Shown here piece by piece: positions 39,640 through 47,834 of a stretch of 64,000 bases of DNA. The stretch lies in the NCBI RefSeq assembly GCF_029522115.1, contig NZ_JAKWFK010000007.1:247983-311982 (forward strand), written 5' to 3'. A program made the position numbers and the translations under genes. Origin of the DNA: Trinickia sp. Y13. GTDB taxonomy: Bacteria > Pseudomonadota > Gammaproteobacteria > Burkholderiales > Burkholderiaceae. Each line of letters opens with the position of its first letter. Position 1 is the first letter of the stretch. The notes below the pieces were generated by a model. That model did no database searches. It saw only the letters and a program-made list of their open reading frames with translations, and was not told the DNA's origin.

Positions 39640-40499
39640 AGTGCCTCCTCGATACGTGCTTGGACGGTGCGCTGATGCTGTTCGCCCAAGCCGGCGATGC
39701 CCAGGCGCATCGTCTGGCCCGGACGCAGGTAGACCGGTTCGGGCTTCTGTCCCATGCCGACGCCCGGCGGCGTGCCGGTGGAGATGACGTCGCCCGGCTG
39801 CAGGCTCATGAATTGGCTGATGTACGAGACGAGCGTCGCCACATCGAAGATCATCGTCTTCGTGTTGCCGTTTTGATAGCGCTTGCCGTCGACTTCGAGC
39901 CACATGTCGAGCGCTTGCGGATCGGGGATTTCGTCGCGCGTGACGAGCCAGGGGCCGAGCGGGCCGAACGTGTCGCAGCCCTTGCCCTTGTCCCATTGAC
40001 CGCCGCGTTCCAATTGATAGGCGCGTTCGGAGACATCGTTGACGACGCAATATCCGGCAACGTAGTCCAATGCGCGCTCGCGCGTCACGTAGCGCGCTTG
40101 CCGGCCGATGACGACGCCGAGCTCGACTTCCCAATCGACCTTTTGCGCGCCGGGCGGGATTTCGACATCGTCGTTCGGGCCCGCGATCGCGCTCGTCGCT
40201 TTCATGAAAAGGACGGGCTCTGTCGGCACGGGCATGCCCGATTCGGCGGCGTGGTCGGAGTAGTTCAGGCCGACGCAAATCAGCTTGCCGACGCGGCCCA
40301 CACAGGGCCCGAGGCGAATGCCCGCGGGCGCGATGGGCAACGACTCGGCGTCGATCTCGGCGATAGCGCTCAAGCCCGTGGGGGAGAGCGTGTCCGGCGC
40401 GAAGTCGGACACATGGCCGGACAGGTCGCGGATGCGGCCTTGCCGATCCACGATGCCCGGGCGTTCATCGCCCGGATCGCCAAAACGCACCAGTTTCAA
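39636..40499 (-). CDS. Fumarylacetoacetate hydrolase family protein, probable 2,4-diketo-3-deoxy-L-rhamnonate hydrolase
   Basis: 287 residues. A short N-terminal domain is followed by the FAH fold (about 75-285). Its hallmarks are CVGLNYSDHAAESGMPVP, FMKATSAIAGPNDD, the metal ligands of VDWEVELGVVIG, and ISTGTPPGVGMGQKPEP near the end. In the diketo-hydrolase rhamnose pathway the LRA6 enzyme of this family cleaves 2,4-diketo-3-deoxy-L-rhamnonate to pyruvate and L-lactate. First gene of a leftward four-gene operon with a good promoter at 40541-40569. The equivalent fucose-pathway enzyme is the main alternative. Confidence 0.85.
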   Translation of the reverse strand: MKLVRFGDPGDERPGIVDRQGRIRDLSGHVSDFAPDTLSPTGLSAIAEIDAESLPIAPAGIRLGPCVGRVGKLICVGLNYSDHAAESGMPVPTEPVLFMKATSAIAGPNDDVEIPPGAQKVDWEVELGVVIGRQARYVTRERALDYVAGYCVVNDVSERAYQLERGGQWDKGKGCDTFGPLGPWLVTRDEIPDPQALDMWLEVDGKRYQNGNTKTMIFDVATLVSYISQFMSLQPGDVISTGTPPGVGMGQKPEPVYLRPGQTMRLGIAGLGEQHQRTVQARIEEAL

Positions 40500-40540
40500 G
40501 GTGGCTCTCCTCGTCGAAGTGGGACTGCTGTTGACGCACG

Positions 40541-40597
40541 ACTATAGAGGCGCACCGATAGCGGAACAATTCGAAAGACGGATTTGGCGATAACAAA
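40541..40597 (-). promoter_or_regulatory. Promoter of the rhamnose enzyme operon with upstream GATAAC box
   Basis: Leftward -35 TTGTTC (40569-40564) and -10 TATAGT (40546-40541) are 17 bases apart, a good sigma-70 pair. CGATAACAAA at 40588-40597 lies just upstream of the -35 and is identical to part of the dyad before the rha importer operon. ACGGATT lies next to it in both places. An activator site for the 35897 LysR protein is inferred. Confidence 0.6.
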
Positions 40598-40680
40598 AGC
40601 GAATTGGCGGAGGGATTGCTGAGCGAGATCGGGCGACGCGGATGGCGACGGCTTACGGAAAAAACGACCCGGTCGGTCGG

Positions 40681-41466
40681 TTACGAGCTGGCTGCGGCTC
40701 CGTCTAATCCGAACTCATGCCGCACCGCCGCCGCGATGCCGTCGACAACGTCGGTCACGAGCCGCCGCCCCTTTTCGCGGGTCGAATCCTTCGCGGACGA
40801 GAGCACGCCGCTCGACGGAACCCATGCCGTGCGCGCGGGATACATGTCGTAGGATGGAAATTGCGCGGGCCCGTGCGAAGGGATCCGCTCTAGCGAAACC
40901 AACTGCGGATGGTAGTGAAGCATCATCGACGTCTCGATCACCGCGGCATGCTCGAGCGCGATCCCGGGAAAGCCGTCGGGGAACACGGCGTCGAGCGTGT
41001 CCTGTCGACAGAACTCCCAATGCTCGACACGCATGACTTCCATTGCGCCGTGTTCGCCGATGTCGCGCATCGCGAGTTCGATCCCCTCGGTGACGAACCA
41101 TTGGTTTTCATAGTGCCCGACGACGATCACGAGACGCCTGACGCCATGACGGTGAAACTCGCGTACCGCATCGCGGATCAATCCGCTCAACGTCGCGCCG
41201 TCGACGCTCGTCGTGCCGCAGAAATGCTGACCGCCGCCGCTTCTCGGCTGCGACTTATAGCCGTATGAAATCGCCGGCGCCACGATGCCGCCCACGGCGC
41301 GGGCCACGTCTTCGCTGATCGCACTGGCGAGCAACGCATCCGTGCCGAGCGGAAGATGAGGGCCATGTTGTTCCGTCGCGCCGCAGGGCAGAAAAACCAC
41401 CGCTCCCGCTTCCACCCGCCGTTCGTATTCCACCCAGCTGATGTTGTCCATCCGCACGCTGTTCAT
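40681..41466 (-). CDS. crnA: Creatininase (creatinine amidohydrolase)
   Basis: 261 residues from the ATG at 41466, whose first bases overlap the permease stop (ATGA). Metal and catalytic residues match Pseudomonas creatininase: GATEQHGPHLPLGTD (Glu, His, Asp), SYGYKSQPRSGGGQHF, VGHYENQWFVTEG (His and Glu) and LEHAAVIETSMML (Glu). It reversibly opens creatinine to creatine in the cytoplasm. It is coupled with an NCS1 permease, which would import the substrate. No creatinase or sarcosine oxidase gene is in the window, so the fate of creatine is unseen. The in-frame continuation upstream is a shadow of the permease, not a fusion. Confidence 0.88.
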   Translation of the reverse strand: MNSVRMDNISWVEYERRVEAGAVVFLPCGATEQHGPHLPLGTDALLASAISEDVARAVGGIVAPAISYGYKSQPRSGGGQHFCGTTSVDGATLSGLIRDAVREFHRHGVRRLVIVVGHYENQWFVTEGIELAMRDIGEHGAMEVMRVEHWEFCRQDTLDAVFPDGFPGIALEHAAVIETSMMLHYHPQLVSLERIPSHGPAQFPSYDMYPARTAWVPSSGVLSSAKDSTREKGRRLVTDVVDGIAAAVRHEFGLDGAAASS

Positions 41467-42908
41467 GTCGAGCTCCCGTTGTCGACGAGCGGCGCTTGCG
41501 GCGAGCGCACCGCACGCCGCGCCAAATAAAAGACGTAGTAGCTGCCGCCGCCTGTGGCTAGACCCGAAAACCACGAGAGATCGATGCCGCCCAGCGCCAT
41601 GGCGAGGGGCCCTTGCATCGACTCGATACTGCCCACTTGAAAGAGCCAGGCCGCGATCACGCCGAGCGCCAAAGCCGCCATGCCGGGCCAGTTGACGTCG
41701 CCGCAGGAGCTGGTCGAGTGATGACGGTAGAGCGCTTCGACGTCGATGCGGCCGCGGTGGATCGCGAAGAAATCGACGAGCACGATGCCGGCCCACGGTG
41801 CGATCCACACGACGAAAAAGACCATGAGATTTTCGAATGTGCTTGCGAATGCGCCCGAATGCAGGAATAGATAGAGAATCGAAAGCGCGACGATGCCCGA
41901 CACGACGGATACGACCCACCGCGCAATGCGCAGATCCAGCGAGAGCGTGGCGAGCGCCGCCGAATAAATCACGACGATATTGGTCGCAATGGGGCCGTGG
42001 ACGAGGACGAGCAGGACAGGCAGCGCCATCGCACCGAACACGGCAATGATGAGCTGCGCGGGATCGGCGCCGCTGCCTGCCGAGGCGATCGCCGCTCCGA
42101 GCAGCGCGAGCCAGACGGTGGGCACGAACATGCCGAGCGAGGTCGCGCGAAACACCTGCCGGCTCGTCAACGCGGGCTTCGTGAAGCGGGTGTAGTCGGA
42201 TGCGTAGACGAGCCAAGAAATCCCCCAGCCGATGCCGATTGCGGTCATGAGTTGGCTCATGGCGGCGAGCTTGCCGATACCGTGCGCGGTCGAACTGTGC
42301 CAATGGATGTCGACGTGCGTGAACGCAAGGACGGTCATCGCGATCATGATGAGCAGCACGACCGGCATCGTGTAACGCTCGAAATACCGAATCGCATGAA
42401 ATCCCCACGTCGCGATGCCGACTTGAATCAGCATGACCGCGACGGCGATCGCATATTTGAGTTCCATGCCGCCGCTCATGCCCATGCGTTCGAGCGCCGC
42501 CACCGCAAGATCGAGCACGATCCAGGTATTGATCGCCACCCATCCCATCGGCATCAGCACCTGCATCAGCGTGGGAAGCCATGCGCCCCGGCGGCCGAAT
42601 GCCAGCCTCGACAGCACCATTTGCGGCACGCCCGAGCGATGTCCGACCACGCACATCGCGCCGAACAGCGCGCAACCGAGCACATTGCCGATCACGATCA
42701 CCATCAATGTTTCGACCAGGCTCAGGCCCAGTTGGATGCCGATGGCCCCGAGCACCCAGTTGATCGGGGCGACGTTCGCGCCGGCCCAGATCCAGAACTG
42801 GTCCAACTGCCCGGATGTCCTGTGCTCGTTCGGGACGGGCTCGATACCGTGCACGTCGAAGGCGGCGCCGGTACGCTCGTGCGCCTGCGAAATCTCATTG
42901 TTTGACAC
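41463..42908 (-). CDS. NCS1 family permease (cytosine/allantoin type), probable creatinine importer
   Basis: 481 residues with twelve predicted membrane helices. The N terminus PVPNEHRTSGQLDQFWIWAG and WVLGAIGIQLGLSLVETLMV are typical of CodB-like NCS1 symporters, as are GVPQMVLSRLAFGRRGAWLP and WGISWLVYASDYTRF. NCS1 proteins carry nucleobases, hydantoins or similar rings with Na+ or H+. Overlap with creatininase makes creatinine or a related cyclic amide the likely cargo. Its start at 42908 is preceded by GGAGGAG. It heads a two-gene leftward operon divergent from azoR. Confidence 0.88.
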   Translation of the reverse strand: MSNNEISQAHERTGAAFDVHGIEPVPNEHRTSGQLDQFWIWAGANVAPINWVLGAIGIQLGLSLVETLMVIVIGNVLGCALFGAMCVVGHRSGVPQMVLSRLAFGRRGAWLPTLMQVLMPMGWVAINTWIVLDLAVAALERMGMSGGMELKYAIAVAVMLIQVGIATWGFHAIRYFERYTMPVVLLIMIAMTVLAFTHVDIHWHSSTAHGIGKLAAMSQLMTAIGIGWGISWLVYASDYTRFTKPALTSRQVFRATSLGMFVPTVWLALLGAAIASAGSGADPAQLIIAVFGAMALPVLLVLVHGPIATNIVVIYSAALATLSLDLRIARWVVSVVSGIVALSILYLFLHSGAFASTFENLMVFFVVWIAPWAGIVLVDFFAIHRGRIDVEALYRHHSTSSCGDVNWPGMAALALGVIAAWLFQVGSIESMQGPLAMALGGIDLSWFSGLATGGGSYYVFYLARRAVRSPQAPLVDNGSST

Positions 42909-42931
42909 GACTGTCTCCTCCTAGGATTGCC

Positions 42932-42950
42932 GCACTCAATCGTCGAGTGC
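42932..42950. promoter_or_regulatory. Inverted repeat GCACTC-N7-GAGTGC upstream of the NCS1 permease
   Basis: GCACTC at 42932-42937 and GAGTGC at 42945-42950 surround AATCGTC, 24 bases upstream of the permease start. It could be an operator or a hairpin in the leader of the creatininase operon. Confidence 0.35.
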
Positions 42951-43000
42951 GCTCAATGCGTATTGGAGCGGAGACAAATCCGGGGCGAAAACGATGTTTT

Positions 43001-43074
43001 CTCAACCGAGGTTGAGGAAAATTCGACGCCCGTTGTGGGCCACGGCGATGGGTCGCGGTTGAGATTTACTCAAC
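43001..43074. promoter_or_regulatory. Twin CTCAAC/GTTGAG palindromes in the divergent promoter
   Basis: CTCAACC-GA-GGTTGAG at 43001-43016 and GTTGAG-ATTTA-CTCAAC at 43058-43074 are two perfect dyads of the same half-site in opposite order, about 57 bases centre to centre. They lie between the creatininase operon and the azoR-amidase operon. The nearby LysR gene at 45990 is the natural candidate regulator. Confidence 0.6.
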
Positions 43075-43169
43075 GCCGCAAGAAAATTCATCAATCGCGC
43101 GGACGCAAGCGTCGTGGCTAAATCGGTGTTCCGGATTTCCGAGTTTCAGCACGAAAAGGAACACACACG

Positions 43170-43826
43170 ATGACCACGCTTTTGCACATCACGGCCAGCG
43201 CACGCAGCGGCCGCTCGCTCAGCCGCAAGCTATCGAATGCCTTCGTCGACGCTTGGAAGGAGCTCGATCCCGCGGTCGGCATCATTTCGCGCGACGTAGG
43301 CGCCAATCCGCCCCCTTTCATCACCGAAGCGTGGATAGCGGCCGCCTTTACGCCCGACGAGGCGCTCACGCCCGAGCAACGCGAGACGCTGCGCTTATCC
43401 GACGAACTGATCGGCGAAGTCGACCGCGCGGACGTGATCGTGATCGGCACGCCCATGTACAACTACGGCATGCCCGCGACGCTCAAGTCGTGGTTCGACA
43501 AAGTCATCCGCGTGCGCAAGACGTTTACGTTCGACCTTGCGCGCGGAGACTTCCCGCTGGAACCCGTTATGAGCGGCAAGAAGCTCGTCATTCTGAGTTC
43601 GCACGGCGAATTCGGATTCGGCCCCGGCGGCGTGCGGGAAAAGATGAACCACTTGGATACGCATATCCTGACCTGCGCACACTATCTCGGTGTCGAGGAA
43701 AGCCACGCGATCAGCATCAGCTATCAGGAGTTCGGCGACGCGCGGCACGAGGCGTCGGTGGCCGATGCCTTCGCCGCGGTGCCGGTACTGGCGCGCCAGT
43801 TGGCGGGTGCGAGCGTAACCGCATAA
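43170..43826 (+). CDS. azoR: FMN-dependent NADH azoreductase family protein
   Basis: 218 residues, a flavodoxin-like fold. The FMN phosphate loop is TASARSGRSLSRKLSNAF at about 8-25. The hallmark GTPMYNYGMPATLKSWFDKV near residue 92 contacts flavin and forms the dimer. AzoR enzymes reduce azo dyes, quinones or nitro groups with NADH; the natural substrate is often unknown. It opens a rightward group with amidase (13 bases later) and DUF1989, all divergent from creatininase. A quinone or heterocycle reductase role in the same pathway is inference. AAGGA 9 bases before the ATG supports the start. Confidence 0.88.
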   Translation: MTTLLHITASARSGRSLSRKLSNAFVDAWKELDPAVGIISRDVGANPPPFITEAWIAAAFTPDEALTPEQRETLRLSDELIGEVDRADVIVIGTPMYNYGMPATLKSWFDKVIRVRKTFTFDLARGDFPLEPVMSGKKLVILSSHGEFGFGPGGVREKMNHLDTHILTCAHYLGVEESHAISISYQEFGDARHEASVADAFAAVPVLARQLAGASVTA

Positions 43827-43839
43827 CCCGCACGACGTC

Positions 43840-45207
43840 ATGCCGACCCCTACGACGATGAGCGAAATCGCGCGAAGGCTCGACGACGCAAGCCTAGACG
43901 CCTTCGAACTGGTGCGTACCACAGTCACGCGAGCGCATGCCTCTCGCGGCGTCTTCATCTCGTTCATCGAAGGCGCGCTCGAACAGGCGCGGGAAGCGGC
44001 GCGCAGACGCAGCCGGGGCGCACCGCTTGGTCGCCTAGACGGGATCCCGTTCGCAGTGAAGGACATGATCGACGTGGCGGGCAGCAAGACGAGCGCGGGA
44101 TCGCTCACGCGGATCGACGCGCCACCCGCATCGCGGGACGCCGCGGTGATTGCCGCGATGCGGGCGGCCGGCATGATTCCGATCGGCAAGACGAACTTGA
44201 GCGAATTTGCCTTCTCTGGACTCGGGCTCAACCCGCACTTCGGCACACCAAGCGCGGACTTCGGCGCGCACGACAGGGCGCCGCGCGTACCGGGCGGCTC
44301 GTCTTCGGGCTCGGCCATCGCCGTGCAACGCGGGCTCGTTCCCGCGGCGATCGGGACCGACACGGCGGGATCCGTCCGCGTGCCGGCGGCATTCAACGCG
44401 CTCGTGGGTTTTCGCGCCTCGACTCGCCGTTACGACATGGGGGGCGTGCACCCGCTCGCCGTCACGCTCGACACCCTCGGGCCGATCGCACGCACCGTGG
44501 AGGACTGCGTGCTGCTGGACGGCGCGATGCAGGGCCGCTCGGACATCTGCTTACAAGCGCTGCCGCTGGACCAGGTACGGTTCGTCGTCGATTCGTCGGT
44601 TCTCGAGGATCCGGCGCTGGAGCCCGACGTGGCACGCAATCTCCACCGCGTCGTGGCGCGGTTGCAGCAGTGTGGCGCGCGCGTGCAGGAGCGTCCCGTC
44701 GAAGCATTCGCCAGCACGCGCGGCTTGATCGCGACGCAGGGTTGGCTTGGCGCAGTCGAGGCTTGGACGCTTCTTCGGGATGTCGTCGAAGGACCATGCG
44801 GCGACCAACTCGACCGCCGCGTTCGCAATCGACTGCTGGCCGCCAAAGCCATCGATCGGCGGGTGGAGGACTTCATTCGCGCTCAACGTGTCGAGCTCAT
44901 GCTGAACCTCTTGCACGAGCTCGGCGACGATGCGGTGCTCATTACCCCGACAGTCAAGCATGTCGCGCCTGAGCTTGCGCCGTTGGAGGCCGACGACCAC
45001 GTGTTCGCGGCGGCCAACCTAGAGACGCTTTCGCTGACCATGCCAGGCAGCTTTCTCGATATGCCGGGCGTCGCCATGCCGTCGGGCGTCGACCGGCAGG
45101 GACTGCCGACCTCGGTGCTTTTTTCCGTCCCGCAAGGGCACGACGATCGGTTGTTACGGACGTGTCTCGCGATCGAATCGGCATGGCGGGCGCGGCCGAC
45201 TCAATGA
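43840..45207 (+). CDS. Amidase signature family hydrolase
   Basis: 455 residues. The Ser-cisSer-Lys triad is intact: the Lys in GIPFAVKDMIDVAG (near 77), the cis-Ser in PGGSSSGSA (near 152) and the nucleophile in GTDTAGSVRVPAAF (near 177). The family hydrolyses amides, including allophanate, ureido compounds and aryl amides. Only the amidase domain is present, without the allophanate hydrolase C-terminal domain. The ATG at 43840 lies 13 bases after azoR; ATG at 43858 is an alternative. Its neighbours (DUF1989, creatininase, NCS1 permease) suggest nitrogen salvage from a cyclic or ureido compound. Confidence 0.88.
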   Translation: MPTPTTMSEIARRLDDASLDAFELVRTTVTRAHASRGVFISFIEGALEQAREAARRRSRGAPLGRLDGIPFAVKDMIDVAGSKTSAGSLTRIDAPPASRDAAVIAAMRAAGMIPIGKTNLSEFAFSGLGLNPHFGTPSADFGAHDRAPRVPGGSSSGSAIAVQRGLVPAAIGTDTAGSVRVPAAFNALVGFRASTRRYDMGGVHPLAVTLDTLGPIARTVEDCVLLDGAMQGRSDICLQALPLDQVRFVVDSSVLEDPALEPDVARNLHRVVARLQQCGARVQERPVEAFASTRGLIATQGWLGAVEAWTLLRDVVEGPCGDQLDRRVRNRLLAAKAIDRRVEDFIRAQRVELMLNLLHELGDDAVLITPTVKHVAPELAPLEADDHVFAAANLETLSLTMPGSFLDMPGVAMPSGVDRQGLPTSVLFSVPQGHDDRLLRTCLAIESAWRARPTQ

Positions 45208-45228
45208 CAACTTTCCGGAGAACAACGC

Positions 45229-45855
45229 ATGAATCCGATATCCCCCGACAAAGACATCGACACCGGCAGCGCCCTTACCCGTATTCCCGCGCGCAGTGGC
45301 GTGGCGGTCAGACTCGCCAAAGGCATGACCATCAAGGTGATCAATACGCACGGACATCAGGTTGTCGACACCTGGGCGTTCAATCAGCATGACATCGGCG
45401 AATCGATGTCGATGGAGCATAGCCGAACCGCCATGCTCAAGATCATTCCGCAGGTGGGCGACACATTGCTGACGAACCATCGGCGCGCGATCCTGACGTT
45501 GGTCGAAGACACGACGCCGGGCGTGCACGATACGTTGATCGCAGCGTGCGACAGGCATCGCTACGCGCAGTTGGGGGTGGCCGGCCACCATGACAACTGC
45601 ACCGACAACCTCGCCGCCGCGCTTCGAACGCTCGGGCTGACGGCGCAAGAAACCCCGTGCCCCTTGAACTTGTTCATGAACGTGCCCGTATGCGAAAACG
45701 GCGGGCTGAAATTCGTGCCGCCCGTCAGTCAGGCCGGCCAATACGTCGCGCTGCGCGCTGAAATGGACGCGATCGTCGTGATGTCGGCGTGTCCGCAGGA
45801 TGTCACGGCGGTCAACGGGATGATGCCGACCGACGCGCACTATTCGATCGCCTGA
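45229..45855 (+). CDS. DUF1989 (urea carboxylase-associated) family protein
   Basis: 208 residues. The fold opens RIPARSGVAVRLAKGMTIKV and shows QVVDTWAFN. The conserved ligand-rich stretch is GHHDNCTDNLAAAL, followed by CPLNLFMNVPV and DVTAVNG. These motifs define the urea carboxylase-associated / DUF1989 family, which accompanies urea carboxylase and guanidine-degradation genes and may bind metal. No urea carboxylase is in the window, so the neighbour here is an amidase instead. GGAG lies 8 bases before the ATG at 45229, 21 bases after the amidase stop. Biochemical role unknown. Confidence 0.85.
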   Translation: MNPISPDKDIDTGSALTRIPARSGVAVRLAKGMTIKVINTHGHQVVDTWAFNQHDIGESMSMEHSRTAMLKIIPQVGDTLLTNHRRAILTLVEDTTPGVHDTLIAACDRHRYAQLGVAGHHDNCTDNLAAALRTLGLTAQETPCPLNLFMNVPVCENGGLKFVPPVSQAGQYVALRAEMDAIVVMSACPQDVTAVNGMMPTDAHYSIA

Positions 45856-45989
45856 ACGCGCTCTTGCCGTTGAGCGGCGGCACGCTCGGGGGCTGGCGGC
45901 GCGTCGCGGCGAGCTGCGCGAGCGGCCGGCCGGTTTGGGTAGAATGCATTCACCGTCACCGGCCGGCTTCGGAATGAAGGTCTATCGCC

Positions 45990-46913
45990 ATGCGCAAGTT
46001 GCCACCGCTCAATTCGGTCCGCGCCTTCGAGGCCGCGGCGCGGCATCAGAGCTTCACCGCGGCCGCCGATGAACTGTCCGTGACCATCACGGCCGTCAGC
46101 CACCAAATCCGTCAACTCGAGGCGCGCCTCGGTCAGAAGCTGTTCGAACGAACCGGGCGAGCGGTCGCGCTGACGCCGGTGGGCAAGACGATCTACCCGC
46201 TCGTCAGAGACGGCTTCGATCAAATTGCCCAGGCCTTCGAGGCCGTCAGCGCGCGTACGAGTGAGGACTCGATCCAAATCTCGGCCACTCGCGCGTTCGC
46301 GCAGCGCTGGTTGATGCCCAGGCTGTCGCAATTCAATGCCGTGCACCCGAACGTTACGGTGCATATTCACGGTTCCGAGAATCTAGTCGATCTGCGCGCC
46401 GAAGAGATCGACCTCGCAATTCGCTATGGTCCGGTCGCATCCGATCAGCGCGAGTCCGTCATTTTGGAGGACTGTTATTTCGCGGTAGCCGGTCGCGATA
46501 TTTGTCCGCAGGATCGCAAGCCGGCGATCGAGGACTTCGCTTCGCGCCCGCTGATTGCCTACAAGTGGGGAAACCGCGCTCTGAATGCTCCGGATTGGTC
46601 GACGTGGCTCGCGCTCGTCGAACACGATCGAAGCATCGACTTTCGGATGTCCTGGTATAGCGAGGAAATGCTCGCGCTCTATGCCGCGGAGTGCGGCTTG
46701 GGGCCGCTGATGTGCAGCAACGTGTTGATCGATGAAGAGCTGCGCACCGGCCGTTTGCGCAAGATCGAAGGCCCCTGTCTGCCGGGGTTCGCGTACCGCC
46801 TGGTCGAGTCGCCTTCGACGCGTCCCAAGAAGGGGCTTCGTCTTTTCACGGCTTGGCTGCGTGAAGCGGCGCGCTCGTTTCGCGACGAATCTTTCGTGCC
46901 GGAACAGCCGTAA
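45990..46913 (+). CDS. LysR-family regulator, GcvA-like
   Basis: 307 residues. The helix-turn-helix region (LPPLNSVRAFEAAARHQSFT, then AADELSVTITAVSHQIRQLE) has the exact pattern of the GcvA branch. The effector domain (about 90-300) has the usual SATRAFAQRWLMPRLSQF. It follows the azoR-amidase-DUF1989 group in the same direction, 134 bases after DUF1989. The most likely targets are the palindromes at 43001-43074. GAAGG 9 bases before the ATG supports the start. Confidence 0.88.
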   Translation: MRKLPPLNSVRAFEAAARHQSFTAAADELSVTITAVSHQIRQLEARLGQKLFERTGRAVALTPVGKTIYPLVRDGFDQIAQAFEAVSARTSEDSIQISATRAFAQRWLMPRLSQFNAVHPNVTVHIHGSENLVDLRAEEIDLAIRYGPVASDQRESVILEDCYFAVAGRDICPQDRKPAIEDFASRPLIAYKWGNRALNAPDWSTWLALVEHDRSIDFRMSWYSEEMLALYAAECGLGPLMCSNVLIDEELRTGRLRKIEGPCLPGFAYRLVESPSTRPKKGLRLFTAWLREAARSFRDESFVPEQP

Positions 46914-47075
46914 GTCGAGCGTTCGAATCGTCGCGACGCATTCTCTATCAGGTCCGCGCGCGTGCGCGCTGGCTCCGGCGGGCGAAGCGGGGCGCTTTCG
47001 GCGTGAGACGCGGTTCGCGCAGCGACGCGATGCTCGTTATCATATCTCCCCACGTTCACTGCACATCGCTGCGAC

Positions 47076-47759
47076 ATGACCCAACCCCTTCGCGATCTCA
47101 CCCCGATCGAAGCCCGCGTACTTGGCGTGCTGGTCGAAAAGCAGCATACGGTTCCGGATACGTATCCCTTGTCGCTGAATGCGACCACGGCGGGCTGCAA
47201 TCAGAAAACCGCTCGCTCTCCCGTCATGAGCGTCACCGAGGGGGAAGTGCAGGGTGCCATCGACGGCTTGAAGCGGCTGAGCCTCGTGATGGAAGCGAGC
47301 AGTAGCCGCGTCACACGCTACGAGCACAACATGAATCGCGTGCTCGGCGTGCCGAGCCAGGCGGTTGCGTTACTAACGGTTCTTCTGCTCAGAGGCCCGC
47401 AGACGGTGGCGGAGTTGCGCCTGAATGCCGCACGTCTGCACGGATTCGCCGACAATTCCTCGGTCGAAGCCTTCCTCGACGAGCTGGTTGCTCGTGAGCC
47501 CGCGCTCGTGGTGAAGCTGCCGTGCGCGCCCGGCGAGCGCGAGAATCGCTGGATGCACTTGATGTGCGGCGAAGTGAATGTGGAGCAGCTGGCGGCCACG
47601 TTCGCGCGCGCGCCAGGGGCGGCGCCGGCGGGCGAACTCGATGCGTTGAAGGCGGAACAGCAGCGCTTGGCCGACGAAGTGACGCAATTGCGAGCCCTCG
47701 TTGAACGCATGGCGGCGGACTTGGGTATCTCGATCGACCGCCCGTCCTCGCAGAACTAG
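47076..47759 (+). CDS. YceH family protein (DUF480)
   Basis: 227 residues with two winged-helix modules. The family opening LTPIEARVLGVLVEKQHTVP and DTYPLSLNATTAGCNQKTAR are intact, as is LLTVLLLRGPQTVAELRLNA of the second module. A C-terminal coiled coil (LDALKAEQQRLADEVTQLRA) ends the protein. YceH proteins are conserved but uncharacterised and probably bind DNA or a partner. Length is normal. The ATG at 47076 has only a weak ribosome site. Confidence 0.9.
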   Translation: MTQPLRDLTPIEARVLGVLVEKQHTVPDTYPLSLNATTAGCNQKTARSPVMSVTEGEVQGAIDGLKRLSLVMEASSSRVTRYEHNMNRVLGVPSQAVALLTVLLLRGPQTVAELRLNAARLHGFADNSSVEAFLDELVAREPALVVKLPCAPGERENRWMHLMCGEVNVEQLAATFARAPGAAPAGELDALKAEQQRLADEVTQLRALVERMAADLGISIDRPSSQN

Positions 47760-47834
47760 CGCGATGATGCGCGACTCGCGAGGTCCGGGACGATTTGGCG
47801 CGTGCCCGGCATCGCGAGGCAGCGGTGGCTATCG

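Noticed and set aside
38887..40278. Extended 463-codon version of the second rhamnose SDR
   Set aside because: The extra 213 codons run through the FAH gene; a GTG at 39639 with GAGGAGG gives the normal 250-residue SDR.
40681..42675. Possible fusion of a 400-residue N-terminal domain to creatininase
   Set aside because: The upstream part is the out-of-frame shadow of the NCS1 permease; creatininase has its own ATG at 41466 in an ATGA overlap.
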